Of a stretch of DNA of 53,997 nucleotides, positions 9,660-17,724 are shown one piece after another. The stretch is taken from assembly GCF_016793705.1 (NCBI RefSeq), contig NZ_JAEULO010000026.1, forward strand, positions 1-53,997. The letters run 5' to 3'. This stretch comes from Tabrizicola sp. Lineage in GTDB: Bacteria; Pseudomonadota; Alphaproteobacteria; Rhodobacterales; Rhodobacteraceae. How positions within the stretch are numbered: the first letter of the stretch is position 1; each line of letters opens with the position of its first letter. Made by a program: the position numbers and the translations under genes. The notes beneath the pieces were generated by a model. That model ran no database searches and was not told the origin of the DNA. It saw only the letters and a list, made by a program, of their open reading frames with translations.

Positions 9660-11093
9660 GTGGACATGCCAGCACCCGACCAGGGCGTCATCGCGCGGAA
9701 GGCCCGGATCGTCGCGCGGCTGCGCTCAGTCCTGCCCGTTGACGCGGTGATCGACGCGCCCGAGGAACTTCGCGCCTATGAATGCGACGCGCTGACCGCC
9801 TATCGCTGCCCGCCCCTCGCCGCGGTGCTGCCACGGACGACCGCGGAGGTCAGTGCCGTGTTGCGCATCGCTCATGAGGAGGGCGTTCCGGTGGTCCCGC
9901 GCGGCTCGGGCACCAGCCTCGCGGGTGGCGCGATGCCGACCGCCGACTCTGTGATCCTGGGCGTCGCGCGGATGAATGCGGTCATCGAGACCGACTATGA
10001 GAACCGCTTCATCCGGGTGCAGTCGGGGCGGACCAACCTCTCCGTCTCGGGCGCGGTCGAGGCGGAGGGGTTCTTCTACGCCCCCGACCCCTCCAGCCAG
10101 CTCGCCTGCGCCATCGCCGGGAACATCGCGATGAACTCGGGCGGGGCGCATTGCCTGAAATACGGGGTGACGACGAACAACCTCCTCGGCGTGACGCTGG
10201 TGCAGATGGACGGCACCGTGGTCACGCTGGGCGGACCCTGGGGCGAGCCTGCGGGGCTGGACCTGCTGGGCGTGGTCTGCGGGTCGGAAGGCCAGTTGGG
10301 CGTGGTGACAGAAGCCTGGCTCCGCATCCTGCCGAAGCCCGAAGGCGCCCGGCCCGTTCTGGTGGGGTTCAATTCCAACGAAGTGGCGGGGGCCTGCGTC
10401 GCCGACATCATCCGGGCGGGCATCCTGCCCGTCGCCATCGAATTCATGGACCGCCCCTGCATCCGCGCCACGGAAGCCTTTGCAAGAGCGGGCTACCCGG
10501 ATTGCGAGGCTTTGCTGATCATCGAGGTCGAGGGGGCCGAGGCCGAGATCGCCGAGCAGTTGGGCCGGATCAGGCAGATCGCGCTGGCTCACGACCCGGT
10601 GGAGTTCCGCGAGGCGGCGGACGAGGATCAGGCGAAACGCATCTGGCTGGGCCGCAAGTCGGCCTTCGGTGCGATGGGGCAGATCAACGACTATATGTGC
10701 CTCGACGGGACGATCCCGGTGTCCTCGCTGCCCCATGTCCTGAAGCGCATCGGCGAGATGAGCCGCGACTTCGGGCTGGACGTGGGCAATGTCTTCCATG
10801 CGGGCGACGGCAACATGCACCCGCTGATCCTGTTCGACGCGAACAAGCCCGGCGATCTGGAGAAATGCGAGGCCTTCGGGGCCGAGATCCTGAAGCTCTG
10901 CGTCGAGGTCGGCGGCTGCCTGACCGGCGAGCATGGCGTGGGCATCGAGAAGCGCGACCTGATGGCGGTGCAGTTCGCGCCCGAGGACATGGAGGCGCAG
11001 ATGCGGGTGAAGGATGTGTTCGATCCGAAATGGCTTCTGAACCCGGCGAAGGTGTTTCCCCTTGCCGCAACCGCAACCCGGCGCGCCGGATGA
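9660..11093 (+). CDS. glcD: Glycolate oxidase subunit GlcD (FAD-linked)
   Basis: 477 residues; FAD-binding PCMH-type oxidase catalysing glycolate to glyoxylate with GlcE and GlcF at the inner membrane. The FAD pyrophosphate-binding motif is seen in 'VPRGSGTSLAGG' (about residues 79-90), and the C-terminal domain carries 'HAGDGNMHP' and 'GEHGVGIEKRDL', typical of the GlcD/D-lactate dehydrogenase family. The frame is open from 9615, but GTG 9660 sits 6 bases after GGGGGAA (9647-9653) and is the best start; ATG 9666 is the alternative. First gene of glcDEF. Confidence 0.93.
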   Translation: MDMPAPDQGVIARKARIVARLRSVLPVDAVIDAPEELRAYECDALTAYRCPPLAAVLPRTTAEVSAVLRIAHEEGVPVVPRGSGTSLAGGAMPTADSVILGVARMNAVIETDYENRFIRVQSGRTNLSVSGAVEAEGFFYAPDPSSQLACAIAGNIAMNSGGAHCLKYGVTTNNLLGVTLVQMDGTVVTLGGPWGEPAGLDLLGVVCGSEGQLGVVTEAWLRILPKPEGARPVLVGFNSNEVAGACVADIIRAGILPVAIEFMDRPCIRATEAFARAGYPDCEALLIIEVEGAEAEIAEQLGRIRQIALAHDPVEFREAADEDQAKRIWLGRKSAFGAMGQINDYMCLDGTIPVSSLPHVLKRIGEMSRDFGLDVGNVFHAGDGNMHPLILFDANKPGDLEKCEAFGAEILKLCVEVGGCLTGEHGVGIEKRDLMAVQFAPEDMEAQMRVKDVFDPKWLLNPAKVFPLAATATRRAG

Positions 11094-11125
11094 AATCTAA
11101 AAATTTTCTAGAAAATTTTTAGATT
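11094..11125. repeat. 32-base perfect palindrome, copy 1
   Basis: A perfect palindrome centred between 11109 and 11110, starting at the base after the glcD stop and ending 12 bases before the glcE ATG. The core is AAAATTTT-CTAG-AAAATTTT. The 28-base centre recurs exactly at 30555-30582, with different but still complementary outer bases. Very AT-rich in a GC-rich genome. Confidence 0.85.
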
Positions 11126-11136
11126 ACGGAGGGATG

Positions 11137-12219
11137 ATGCGGCCTTCGACCGAAACGGAACTGGCGGAAGTCATGGCGGGGGCCAGCGGCCCGTTGCTGG
11201 TGCGCGGTGGCGGGACACGGACGCTTGGCCACGCGGCGGGCGAAGTGCTGGAAACCGGCGGCCTGACCGGGGTGGAGCTCTATGAACCCGGCGCACTCAC
11301 GCTGGTGGTCCGGTCGGGAACCCCGGTGGCCGAGGTGGAGCGGGTTCTGGTGGCGGAACGGCAGCGGCTGGCCTTCGAGGTGCCGGACATGCGCGGGCTC
11401 CTGGGACGCGAGGGCGTCTCGACCATCGGCGGGGTGGTGGCCGCCAATGCCGCCGGCCCCCGCCGGGTGCAGGTTGGGGCTTGCCGGGATGCCTGTCTCG
11501 GCGTGCGCTTCGTCGATGGCATGGGCACGGTGGTGAAGAACGGCGGTCGGGTGATGAAGAACGTCACCGGCTATGATCTGGTGAAGCTTCTGGCAGGAAG
11601 CCGGGGCGTGCTGGGTGTCCTGACCGAGGTCAGCTTCAAGGTTCAGGCCCTGCCAGAGGCCGAGGCGACTCTGGTCATAGAGGGACTGGATGACGAAGCA
11701 GGCCTCAAGGCGCTCCGCACCGCTCTGGGGTCGCCCTTCGATGTCTCCGGGGCAGCGCGGCATTCGGGGCGCAGCCTGATCCGGGTCGAGGGGATGGCGG
11801 GGTCGGTCGCCTATCGCACCGGTCAGCTGCGCGAGCGGGTTGGCGGCGAGGTGATGGTGGCCGAGGGCGAGGGCTCGGCCGCGCTCTGGCGCGAGGTGCG
11901 GGATGTGGTCCCCCTCCACGGCAAGCCGGGCGAGGTCTGGCGCATCGCCACCCTGCCCACTGCCGCAGCCGAAATCGTCGCGCAGCTGGGGGGCGAGGCG
12001 CTCTGGGACTGGGGCGGGGGGCTGGTCTGGCTGGCTCTCGACCCCGGTCGCGGGGCCGAGGTCGCGGCCGCAGTCGCCGGGCGCGGTCACGCGACGCTGG
12101 TCAAGGGTGAGGGAGGGCCGGTCTTTCCGCCCGAAGCGCCGGAAGTGGCCGCACTCGTCGCCGCGCTGAAGGCGAGGTTCGACCCGCGCGGAATTCTCAA
12201 CCCGGGGATGATGGGCTGA
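11137..12219 (+). CDS. glcE: Glycolate oxidase subunit GlcE
   Basis: 360 residues; FAD-binding subunit homologous to the N-terminal half of GlcD. It shows the short FAD-binding segment 'LLVRGGGTRTLGH' near residues 20-32 and 'TIGGVVAANAAGPRR' near 92-106. ATG 11137 is preferred to the ATG one codon earlier because GGAGG (11128-11132) lies 4 bases before it and only 1 base before 11134. The 32-base palindrome separates it from glcD. Its stop overlaps the glcF ATG by one base. Confidence 0.92.
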   Translation: MRPSTETELAEVMAGASGPLLVRGGGTRTLGHAAGEVLETGGLTGVELYEPGALTLVVRSGTPVAEVERVLVAERQRLAFEVPDMRGLLGREGVSTIGGVVAANAAGPRRVQVGACRDACLGVRFVDGMGTVVKNGGRVMKNVTGYDLVKLLAGSRGVLGVLTEVSFKVQALPEAEATLVIEGLDDEAGLKALRTALGSPFDVSGAARHSGRSLIRVEGMAGSVAYRTGQLRERVGGEVMVAEGEGSAALWREVRDVVPLHGKPGEVWRIATLPTAAAEIVAQLGGEALWDWGGGLVWLALDPGRGAEVAAAVAGRGHATLVKGEGGPVFPPEAPEVAALVAALKARFDPRGILNPGMMG

Positions 12220-13505
12220 TGCAGACGAATTTCACTCCCGAGCAACTGAAGGATCCCGGCATCGCCCGCGCGAACCAGATCCTGCGCTCCTGCGTGCATT
12301 GCGGCTTCTGCACCGCCACCTGCCCGACCTACCAGGTCCTCGGCGACGAACTCGACTCCCCGAGGGGCCGCATCTACCTGATCAAGGACATGCTGGAGGC
12401 GGGGCGTCCGGCGGACGAGAGGACGGTCAGGCACCTGGACCGCTGCCTCTCCTGCCTTGCCTGCATGACCACCTGCCCGAGCGGCGTGCACTACATGCAC
12501 CTGATCGACCATGCCCGCGCGCATGTGGAAAAGACTTACCGGCGGCCCCTGATGGACCGCACCCTGCGTGCCGTCCTCGCCCGGATCATCCCCTATCCCC
12601 GCCGCTTCCGGCTGGCGCTGCTGGCCGCCAAGATCGGCAAACCCTTCGCCTGGGCGATCCCCGACAGGCGCCTGAAGGCCATGCTAGCGATGGCCCCGAA
12701 GACCATCCCCCCCATGAGCCGCAACGACGATCCGCAGGTCTTCCCGGCGCAAGGTGAGCCCCGGATGCGGGTCGCCCTCATGACCGGCTGCGCGCAGAAG
12801 GCGCTGAACACCGACATCAACGACGCCACCATCCGCCTGCTCCGCCGCCTCGGCTGCGAGGTGGTCATCACCAAAGGCCAGGGCTGCTGCGGGGCGCTGA
12901 CGCATCACATGGGCAAGGAAGCGCTCGCCCATGCCCAGGCCGCCGCCAGCATCCGCGCCTTCCTGGCGGAGAAGCGGGCAGGGGGGCTGGACGCCATCGT
13001 CATCAACACCTCCGGCTGCGGGACGACGGTGAAGGACTACGGCCATATGTTCCGCAACGACCCCCTGGCCGAGGACGCCGCCACTGTCGCGGGCCTGACG
13101 AAGGACATCTCCGAACTCCTCGCCACCCTCGGCCTGCCCCAGGGCGCGCCAAAGGGCCTGCGCGTCGCCTATCACGCCGCCTGCTCGCTTCAGCACGGCC
13201 AGCAGATCAAATCCGCCCCGAAGGACCTGCTGAAGCGCGCGGGGTTCGAGGTGGTGGAACCCGCCGACAGCCATCTCTGCTGCGGGTCAGCAGGGACCTA
13301 CAACCTTTTGCAACCCGGGATCAGCGGCGAGCTGAAACGCCGCAAGGTGCAGACGCTGGAGGCGAAATCCCCACAGGTCATCGCCGCAGGCAACATCGGC
13401 TGCATGATGCAGATCGGCTCCGGTACCACCATTCCCGTCGTCCATACCGTCGAGCTTCTCGACTGGGCGACCGGCGGGCCACAGCCGCGCGCCTTGACAG
13501 GGTGA
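12219..13505 (+). CDS. glcF: Glycolate oxidase iron-sulfur subunit GlcF
   Basis: 428 residues; electron-transfer subunit passing electrons from the flavin subunits towards the quinone pool. Two ferredoxin-type clusters are visible: Cys25, 28, 31, 35 and Cys76, 79, 82, 86, each followed by Pro. The C-terminal half has two CCG-type motifs ('GQGCCGALTHH', 'SHLCCGSAGTYN') of the heterodisulfide-reductase-like family. The ATG overlaps the glcE stop by one base, so the two are translationally coupled. Last gene of the operon. Confidence 0.95.
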   Translation: MQTNFTPEQLKDPGIARANQILRSCVHCGFCTATCPTYQVLGDELDSPRGRIYLIKDMLEAGRPADERTVRHLDRCLSCLACMTTCPSGVHYMHLIDHARAHVEKTYRRPLMDRTLRAVLARIIPYPRRFRLALLAAKIGKPFAWAIPDRRLKAMLAMAPKTIPPMSRNDDPQVFPAQGEPRMRVALMTGCAQKALNTDINDATIRLLRRLGCEVVITKGQGCCGALTHHMGKEALAHAQAAASIRAFLAEKRAGGLDAIVINTSGCGTTVKDYGHMFRNDPLAEDAATVAGLTKDISELLATLGLPQGAPKGLRVAYHAACSLQHGQQIKSAPKDLLKRAGFEVVEPADSHLCCGSAGTYNLLQPGISGELKRRKVQTLEAKSPQVIAAGNIGCMMQIGSGTTIPVVHTVELLDWATGGPQPRALTG

Positions 13506-13591
13506 CCGCGAACCCGCGCTTGCGCGACAGGCCTCAAATCCGCCAAAGTCATCGCATAGGCCTCAAGGCCGCGCGGGGAAGGGAGGGTTCC

Positions 13592-14404
13592 ATGCGTCAC
13601 CTGATCCCCCGGGCCCTGTTCCTGCTGGCGCTTCTCGCCCTTGCCGGGCCGACACGGGCGCAAGACGGCATGGTCAAGCTTGAGACCGCCGACGATTCGC
13701 GTGGCTGGGATGCGGTGGGCAAGCTGATCCTCGGCAAGCGCGGCTTCTGCACCGGGGCGCTGATCGGCCCGCAGCTGGTGCTGACCGCCGCGCATTGCCT
13801 TTACGACAAGACCACCGGGGTAAAGCTCCGCCCCGAAGAGATCGAATTCCAGGCCGGGTTCCGCAATGGCCGCGCCGTCGCCTACCGCCGCGTCAGCCGC
13901 GCCGTCGCCCACCCCGACTACCGCTTTTCCGCCGAGGACAAGCTGGACCGCGTGACCGACGATATTGCGCTGCTGGAATTAAGCCAGCCGATCCGCCTTC
14001 CCTCGCTGGCGCCCTTCGAGACCGGCGCCGCCCCGGTCGAGGGCGATCCGGTCGGAGTCGTCTCCTATGCGCAATACCGGGAAGAGGCGCCCTCGATCCA
14101 GGAGGGCTGCGAGGTACTGGCTGGCCAGCGGCAGGCGCTGATCCTGACCTGCAACGTCGATTTCGGCTCCTCCGGCGCGCCGGTCTTCTCCTTCCGCGAC
14201 GGGGTGGCGCGGGTGGTCTCGGTGATCTCGGCCAAGGCCGAGGTCGATGGCCGCAAGGTCGCCGTTGCCGTCCCGCTGGCCGAGCCGCTGGTCGCGCTGC
14301 GCGCCGCGCTGGAAGACAGCCGCGCCGGGTCGGGGACCGGGGCCAAATCGGTAAGCGTGCTCTCCGGCGGCAATGGGGAGGGGGCAAAGTTCGTCAAGCC
14401 ATGA
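13592..14404 (+). CDS. Secreted trypsin-like serine protease, paralogue 1
   Basis: 270 residues with a clear signal peptide (MRHLIPRALFLLALLALAG, cleavage after about TRA, residue 23). S1-type triad: His68 in TAAHC, Asp124 in DDIALL, Ser194 in FGSSGAPVF. The usual GDSGGP reads GSSGAP, so the Asp before the nucleophile that orders the oxyanion hole in trypsins is Ser, as in many bacterial V8-like proteins. ATG 13592 has GGGAGGG (13581-13587) 4 bases upstream; the frame is open from 13502 without support. Its stop overlaps the start of a paralogue (ATGA). Periplasmic or secreted; substrate unknown. Confidence 0.86.
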   Translation: MRHLIPRALFLLALLALAGPTRAQDGMVKLETADDSRGWDAVGKLILGKRGFCTGALIGPQLVLTAAHCLYDKTTGVKLRPEEIEFQAGFRNGRAVAYRRVSRAVAHPDYRFSAEDKLDRVTDDIALLELSQPIRLPSLAPFETGAAPVEGDPVGVVSYAQYREEAPSIQEGCEVLAGQRQALILTCNVDFGSSGAPVFSFRDGVARVVSVISAKAEVDGRKVAVAVPLAEPLVALRAALEDSRAGSGTGAKSVSVLSGGNGEGAKFVKP

Positions 14405-15243
14405 AAGCGCTTTTCATCCTGCTGGCACTGGCGGGTCCTGCTGCCGCAGACGGGAATTCGTCGCTGGACGAGCTGACCACGCGCGAGGAGCTGCGCGGCT
14501 TCGAGCCTGTGGGCCGGGTCGACATCGAGAACGGTGGCTTCTGCACCGGCGCCCTGATCGCCGCCAACCTGGTGCTGACCGCTGCCCATTGCGTGATGAA
14601 CCCGGACGACAGCCCCGTCGATGCCGGACGGATCACCTTCAAGGCCGGTTTCTCGCACGGCATTTCGCTGGCCGAAGTCCCGGTCGCCCGCACCATCGTC
14701 GATCCTGCCTACCGCAAGCAGAACCCCGCGTCGATCGAGATGGTCGAGCGCGACGTGGCGCTGTTGCAGCTGGCCGACCCGATCCCCAGTTCGGTCATCT
14801 CGCCCTTCGGCGTCGCCCGGCCCGGCACCGGCGACGAGGTCAGCGTCGTCTCCTATGCGGAAGGGCGGGAAGAGGTGCTGTCCTGGCAGCGGCTCTGCAA
14901 GGTCGTCGGGCGCGAGGATCGGCTGATCGCCTTCGACTGCGACGTGACCTTCGGCTCCTCCGGCGCGCCGGTGTTCGACCGCTCGGGCTATCGCGCGAAG
15001 ATCGTCTCGATCATCTCGGCAGGCGGCGAGATGGACGGCACGACGATCGCCTTCGGGATGGAACTGCCAGAACAGGTCGACCGGCTGAAGGCCGCGCTGC
15101 GCAAGGGTGACGCCCTCAGCGTGGCGAACCCCGGCGCGACGGTCGGCACTGTGCCCTCCGGAATGCCCGGCACGCCGGGCAAGCGAATCATCATGGGCCC
15201 CGATGGCGGCACCGGCGGCGCGCGCTTCGTCTCGCCGCCCTGA
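14401..15243 (+). CDS. Secreted trypsin-like serine protease, paralogue 2
   Basis: 280 residues, plainly a tandem duplicate of the preceding gene: the same order of GFCTGALI, TAAHC (His63), ERDVALLQL (Asp118) and FGSSGAPVF (Ser187). Signal peptide MKALFILLALAGPAAA. It ends in a Gly/Pro-rich tail, and both paralogues finish with a similar 'GGxGxxGARFVSP / GGNGEGAKFVKP' motif, which could be a sorting or interaction tail. The ATG overlaps the preceding stop by four bases, so the two are made together. Possibly a quality-control or heteromeric protease pair; that is inference. Confidence 0.86.
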   Translation: MKALFILLALAGPAAADGNSSLDELTTREELRGFEPVGRVDIENGGFCTGALIAANLVLTAAHCVMNPDDSPVDAGRITFKAGFSHGISLAEVPVARTIVDPAYRKQNPASIEMVERDVALLQLADPIPSSVISPFGVARPGTGDEVSVVSYAEGREEVLSWQRLCKVVGREDRLIAFDCDVTFGSSGAPVFDRSGYRAKIVSIISAGGEMDGTTIAFGMELPEQVDRLKAALRKGDALSVANPGATVGTVPSGMPGTPGKRIIMGPDGGTGGARFVSPP

Positions 15244-15258
15244 TCGCGGTTTCCAACC

Positions 15259-15288
15259 CTTGAAAGCGCAATTTGCGCTTCCTACCTG
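15259..15288 (+). promoter_or_regulatory. RpoH-like heat-shock promoter of hsp20
   Basis: CTTGAAA (15259-15265), a 15-base spacer and CCTACCTG (15281-15288) resemble the alphaproteobacterial RpoH pattern (CTTG… then C-rich CTATNT-type -10). The spacer is filled by a perfect dyad AAGCGCAA / TTGCGCTT (15264-15271, 15273-15280), which could be an operator or a terminator remnant of the protease operon. It lies about 90 bases upstream of hsp20. Confidence 0.5.
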
Positions 15289-15378
15289 ACACTCATCCGG
15301 GTGCCATGACGGGCCCGGCTGAACCCGCCTTGCCCCCGAAAAGGGAAGGCCCCTGACATCGCTTCCAGGAGGATGACA

Positions 15379-15849
15379 ATGCGCAACCTTGATTTCGCGC
15401 CGCTTTACCGTGCCACCGTCGGCTTCGACCGCATCGCCGACCTGATGGACCGGGTGCTGTCCACCGACGTGGCCCAGCCCACCTATCCGCCCTACAACAT
15501 CGAGAAGACCGCCGAGGATGCCTATCGCATCTCCATCGCCGTCGCCGGCTTCACCCCCGAGGAACTGAGCGTCGAGGTCCGCGATGGCGCGCTCTTCGTC
15601 TCGGCCCGCAAGACCGCCGAGGACACCGAACGCAGCTACCTGCACCGCGGCATCGCCACCCGCGCCTTCGAGCGCCGCTTCGCTCTTGCCGATCATGTCC
15701 GCGTCGCGGGCGCGGTGCATGAGCACGGGATGCTCCACATCGACCTCGTCCGCGAAGTGCCCGAGGCGATGAAGCCGCGCCGGATCGAGATCGCTCATAC
15801 GAATGGTGCGACACCGGTGATCGAGGCCAAGCCTGAAGCGGTGAACTGA
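15379..15849 (+). CDS. Small heat-shock protein Hsp20
   Basis: 156-residue alpha-crystallin-type holdase (IbpA class) that binds unfolding proteins in the cytoplasm. The N-terminus 'MRNLDFAPLYRATVGFDR' is typical of IbpA-like proteins; the crystallin domain spans about residues 37-130, with 'YRISIAVAGFTPEEL' and the 'GMLHIDL' strand. The start is ATG 15379: the AGGAGG (15367-15372) abuts ATG 15373 but is 6 bases from 15379. Own RpoH-like promoter and a strong terminator, so it is monocistronic. Confidence 0.95.
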   Translation: MRNLDFAPLYRATVGFDRIADLMDRVLSTDVAQPTYPPYNIEKTAEDAYRISIAVAGFTPEELSVEVRDGALFVSARKTAEDTERSYLHRGIATRAFERRFALADHVRVAGAVHEHGMLHIDLVREVPEAMKPRRIEIAHTNGATPVIEAKPEAVN

Positions 15850-15870
15850 GCCATCCCACCCGGGAACCAA

Positions 15871-15902
15871 GGGGCGCGTCGGGAAACCGGCGCGCCCCTT
15901 TT
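15871..15902 (+). terminator. Strong rho-independent terminator of hsp20
   Basis: Twelve-pair stem, GGGGCGCGTCGG (15871-15882) with CCGGCGCGCCCC (15887-15898), one G·T pair, GAAA tetraloop, then TTTT (15899-15902). Twenty-one bases after the hsp20 stop. It also separates hsp20 from the convergent anti-sigma gene. Confidence 0.9.
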
Positions 15903-15924
15903 CACGACCGCCGGGCCGCTGGGG

Positions 15925-16689
15925 TCAGGCCTCGGTCAGGTCGTGATAGGCCGCGATGGCCAGCCGCCGCAGCGTGTCGCGCGGCAAGTCCCCGACCAAT
16001 GCGCAACCAAGATCGCCCTCGATCCACCAGAACGCCTGGCGTCCGGGCTCTTCGGCAAAGGCCAGGTCGCTCTCGCCATCCGCGCTGCGGGTGAGGTAAA
16101 GCGCCAGCCGCCGCCCCAGATCGTCCTCGTACATCAAGAGCGCGGCGGGAGAGGCCCTGCCCGGCAAAAGCCGCCCGCCGATCAGCCGGAAGCCATCCTG
16201 CGACAGGTTCGGCGGGCGGAACGGTGTGCCAAGCCGCTTGGACAGCCATTGCACCAGATGCGCTTCGTCCTCGGCGCCGACCTCGACAGGATGCCGGGTC
16301 TCGACGGAATAGGTGGCAAAGCTGGTCATCGCCGCCTGCGCCAGGGTCGGCGCGGGCGGGGCTTGAGTGAGGAGTGCGCCCCCCCAACCGGCGGCGAAAC
16401 CCAGGGCCAGCAATGCGACGGCAGCCGCGATGCGCCAGAACGGCGCGGTCGCGCGGGGAGACCGGCGCCGGGCTTCCGCCAGCGGAGCCAGCAGGCGGGC
16501 AGGCAGGGGCTCGTCCGCGACCGGCGCGTAAAGTGCCCGCAAGGCGGCATCCTCGCGGTCCCAGTCAGCCAGACGCGCGGCCAAGGCGGCATCCTCGACC
16601 GCAAGCGCCTGAAGCCGCGCCTGATCGGAGGCGCTGCCGTGCCGCAGCCGCAGGGCCTCTTCCGCAGGGATCGACGCGATATCCGGCAT
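15925..16689 (-). CDS. Membrane anti-sigma factor (non-zinc type)
   Basis: 254 residues. A cytoplasmic, charged, helical N-terminal region (about 1-85), one membrane segment at about 88-112 ('FWRIAAAVALLALGFAAGW') and a periplasmic domain of about 140 residues: the standard layout of an ECF anti-sigma factor. The N-terminal region contains no Cys, so the HxxxCxxC zinc site of ZAS-type anti-sigmas is absent. The ATG overlaps the upstream sigma stop by one base. By position it should hold the sigma factor inactive at the membrane; the signal is unknown. Confidence 0.8.
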   Translation of the reverse strand: MPDIASIPAEEALRLRHGSASDQARLQALAVEDAALAARLADWDREDAALRALYAPVADEPLPARLLAPLAEARRRSPRATAPFWRIAAAVALLALGFAAGWGGALLTQAPPAPTLAQAAMTSFATYSVETRHPVEVGAEDEAHLVQWLSKRLGTPFRPPNLSQDGFRLIGGRLLPGRASPAALLMYEDDLGRRLALYLTRSADGESDLAFAEEPGRQAFWWIEGDLGCALVGDLPRDTLRRLAIAAYHDLTEA

Positions 16690-17201
16690 CACTCGCTTAC
16701 CTTTCCGCTCCGGGGCGACCGTGCCCCGCGCCCCGTCATCTGCCGCAAGGCCTGACGCGCCCGGGCCAGCCGCGAGGCGAGCGTACCCTCGGCACAGCCC
16801 AGCACGCTTGCCGCTTCGGCAAGGTTCATCCCCTCCAGTGCCACCAACAGCAACGCCGCGCGCTGGTCCTCGGGCAGGCGCCCCATCGCGGCATGAACCT
16901 CGGACAGCGCGAGCCGTCCTTCGGCAACACGGGCGTCGGAGGCATCGGCCAGGTCCGGCACCAGCGCCAGGACGGTGGCCGCAGGACGGTTCCGCCGCAA
17001 GCCGTCGCGGAAGCGGTTCATCAGGATGCGGCACAGCCAGGCCCGCACCGGACCCTCGCCGCGCCACTGACCCTGCCGCGCCAGCGCCGTCTCGAGCGTG
17101 TCCTGGACCAGATCGTCCGCCGCCTCGCGGTCGCGCGTCAGCGCCCGGGCATAGGCGCGCAGGCCCGGGATAGCGGCCTCGATCTGGTCCAGGAATGGCA
17201 T
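16689..17201 (-). CDS. ECF sigma factor, module 1
   Basis: 170-residue group 4 sigma factor. Region 2 is seen in 'DREAADDLVQDTLETAL' and 'VRAWLCRILMNRFRD' (about residues 25-70); region 4 in 'RLPEDQRAALLLVALEGM', 'LAEAASVLGCAEGTL' and 'RLARARQALR' (about 107-158). I chose ATG 17201 because the longer open frame from 17264 would overlap the upstream secreted-protein gene and adds no family sequence. It lies between the secreted repeat protein gene and the anti-sigma gene, so all three probably form one transcript driven by the ECF-like promoter at 17658-17684. Confidence 0.88.
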   Translation of the reverse strand: MPFLDQIEAAIPGLRAYARALTRDREAADDLVQDTLETALARQGQWRGEGPVRAWLCRILMNRFRDGLRRNRPAATVLALVPDLADASDARVAEGRLALSEVHAAMGRLPEDQRAALLLVALEGMNLAEAASVLGCAEGTLASRLARARQALRQMTGRGARSPRSGKVSE

Positions 17202-17220
17202 TGCCAGCCGGGTCCTTGCG

Positions 17221-17589
17221 TCAGTCTGCCTTGGCGGTGTGCCAGACGCCGTTGACGCCGTCACCCGTCATGTCGCCCGGCTTGGTGTCCTTGATCCAGA
17301 GGTACAGCGGCATCCCGTCATAGGTCCACTGCTTCGTGCCGTCGGTGCGGTCGGTCAGGCCGTATTCGCCCTCGGCCACGGCATCGGCGGCGGCGATCAG
17401 CGGCGGCCAGTTCACCGCGCAGTTGTCATAGCAGGCGGACATGCCGCCCTCGTCCTTGTCGAAGATGTAAAGCGTCATGCCGTTGGCATCGGTCAGAACG
17501 CCGTCCTTCTCCATCACGGCCATGTTTTCGGCCAGGGCGGGCACCGCCAGAAGCGCAACAGCGGCGAAGGCAAGCACGGAACGGGTCAT
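17221..17589 (-). CDS. Secreted COG4315-type repeat protein
   Basis: 122 residues with a clean signal peptide (MTRSVLAFAAVALLAVPALA, cut before ENM). The mature part shows the paired 'secreted repeat' motif of PF03640/COG4315: 'LTDANGMTLYIFDKDEGG', 'CYDNCAVNWPPL' and 'YDGMPLYLWIKDTKPGD'. Two Cys (in SACYDNCA) could form a disulfide. ATG 17589 has GGAGG 7 bases upstream (17597-17601). It is first in an operon with an ECF sigma and its anti-sigma, suggesting it is a target or sensor of that envelope-stress circuit. Confidence 0.88.
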   Translation of the reverse strand: MTRSVLAFAAVALLAVPALAENMAVMEKDGVLTDANGMTLYIFDKDEGGMSACYDNCAVNWPPLIAAADAVAEGEYGLTDRTDGTKQWTYDGMPLYLWIKDTKPGDMTGDGVNGVWHTAKAD

Positions 17590-17657
17590 CGGAAATCCTC
17601 CATCGGGCTTCGCAGGCCGGAAGCCGTGGCGAGCGACCATCGCGGCCACCTGAACAG

Positions 17658-17684
17658 AACGACGCAGCCGGAGCGGGTTTCATC
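17658..17684 (-). promoter_or_regulatory. Candidate ECF-type promoter of sigma module 1
   Basis: Read on the minus strand: GATGAAACC (17684 to 17676), 14 bases, CGTT (17661 to 17658). An AAC-containing -35 with a CGT-containing -10 is the usual form of ECF promoters, and it would place the 5' end about 60 bases before the secreted-protein ATG. It would make the sigma operon autoregulated. Confidence 0.4.
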
Positions 17685-17724
17685 CCGCACCGGCCGGCCC
17701 CTCACGCGCAAGTGATCTGCGCGG

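Noticed and set aside
17221-17264. Longer start for ECF sigma module 1 at 17264
   Set aside because: It would overlap the secreted-protein gene in another frame and adds sequence unlike any sigma factor.
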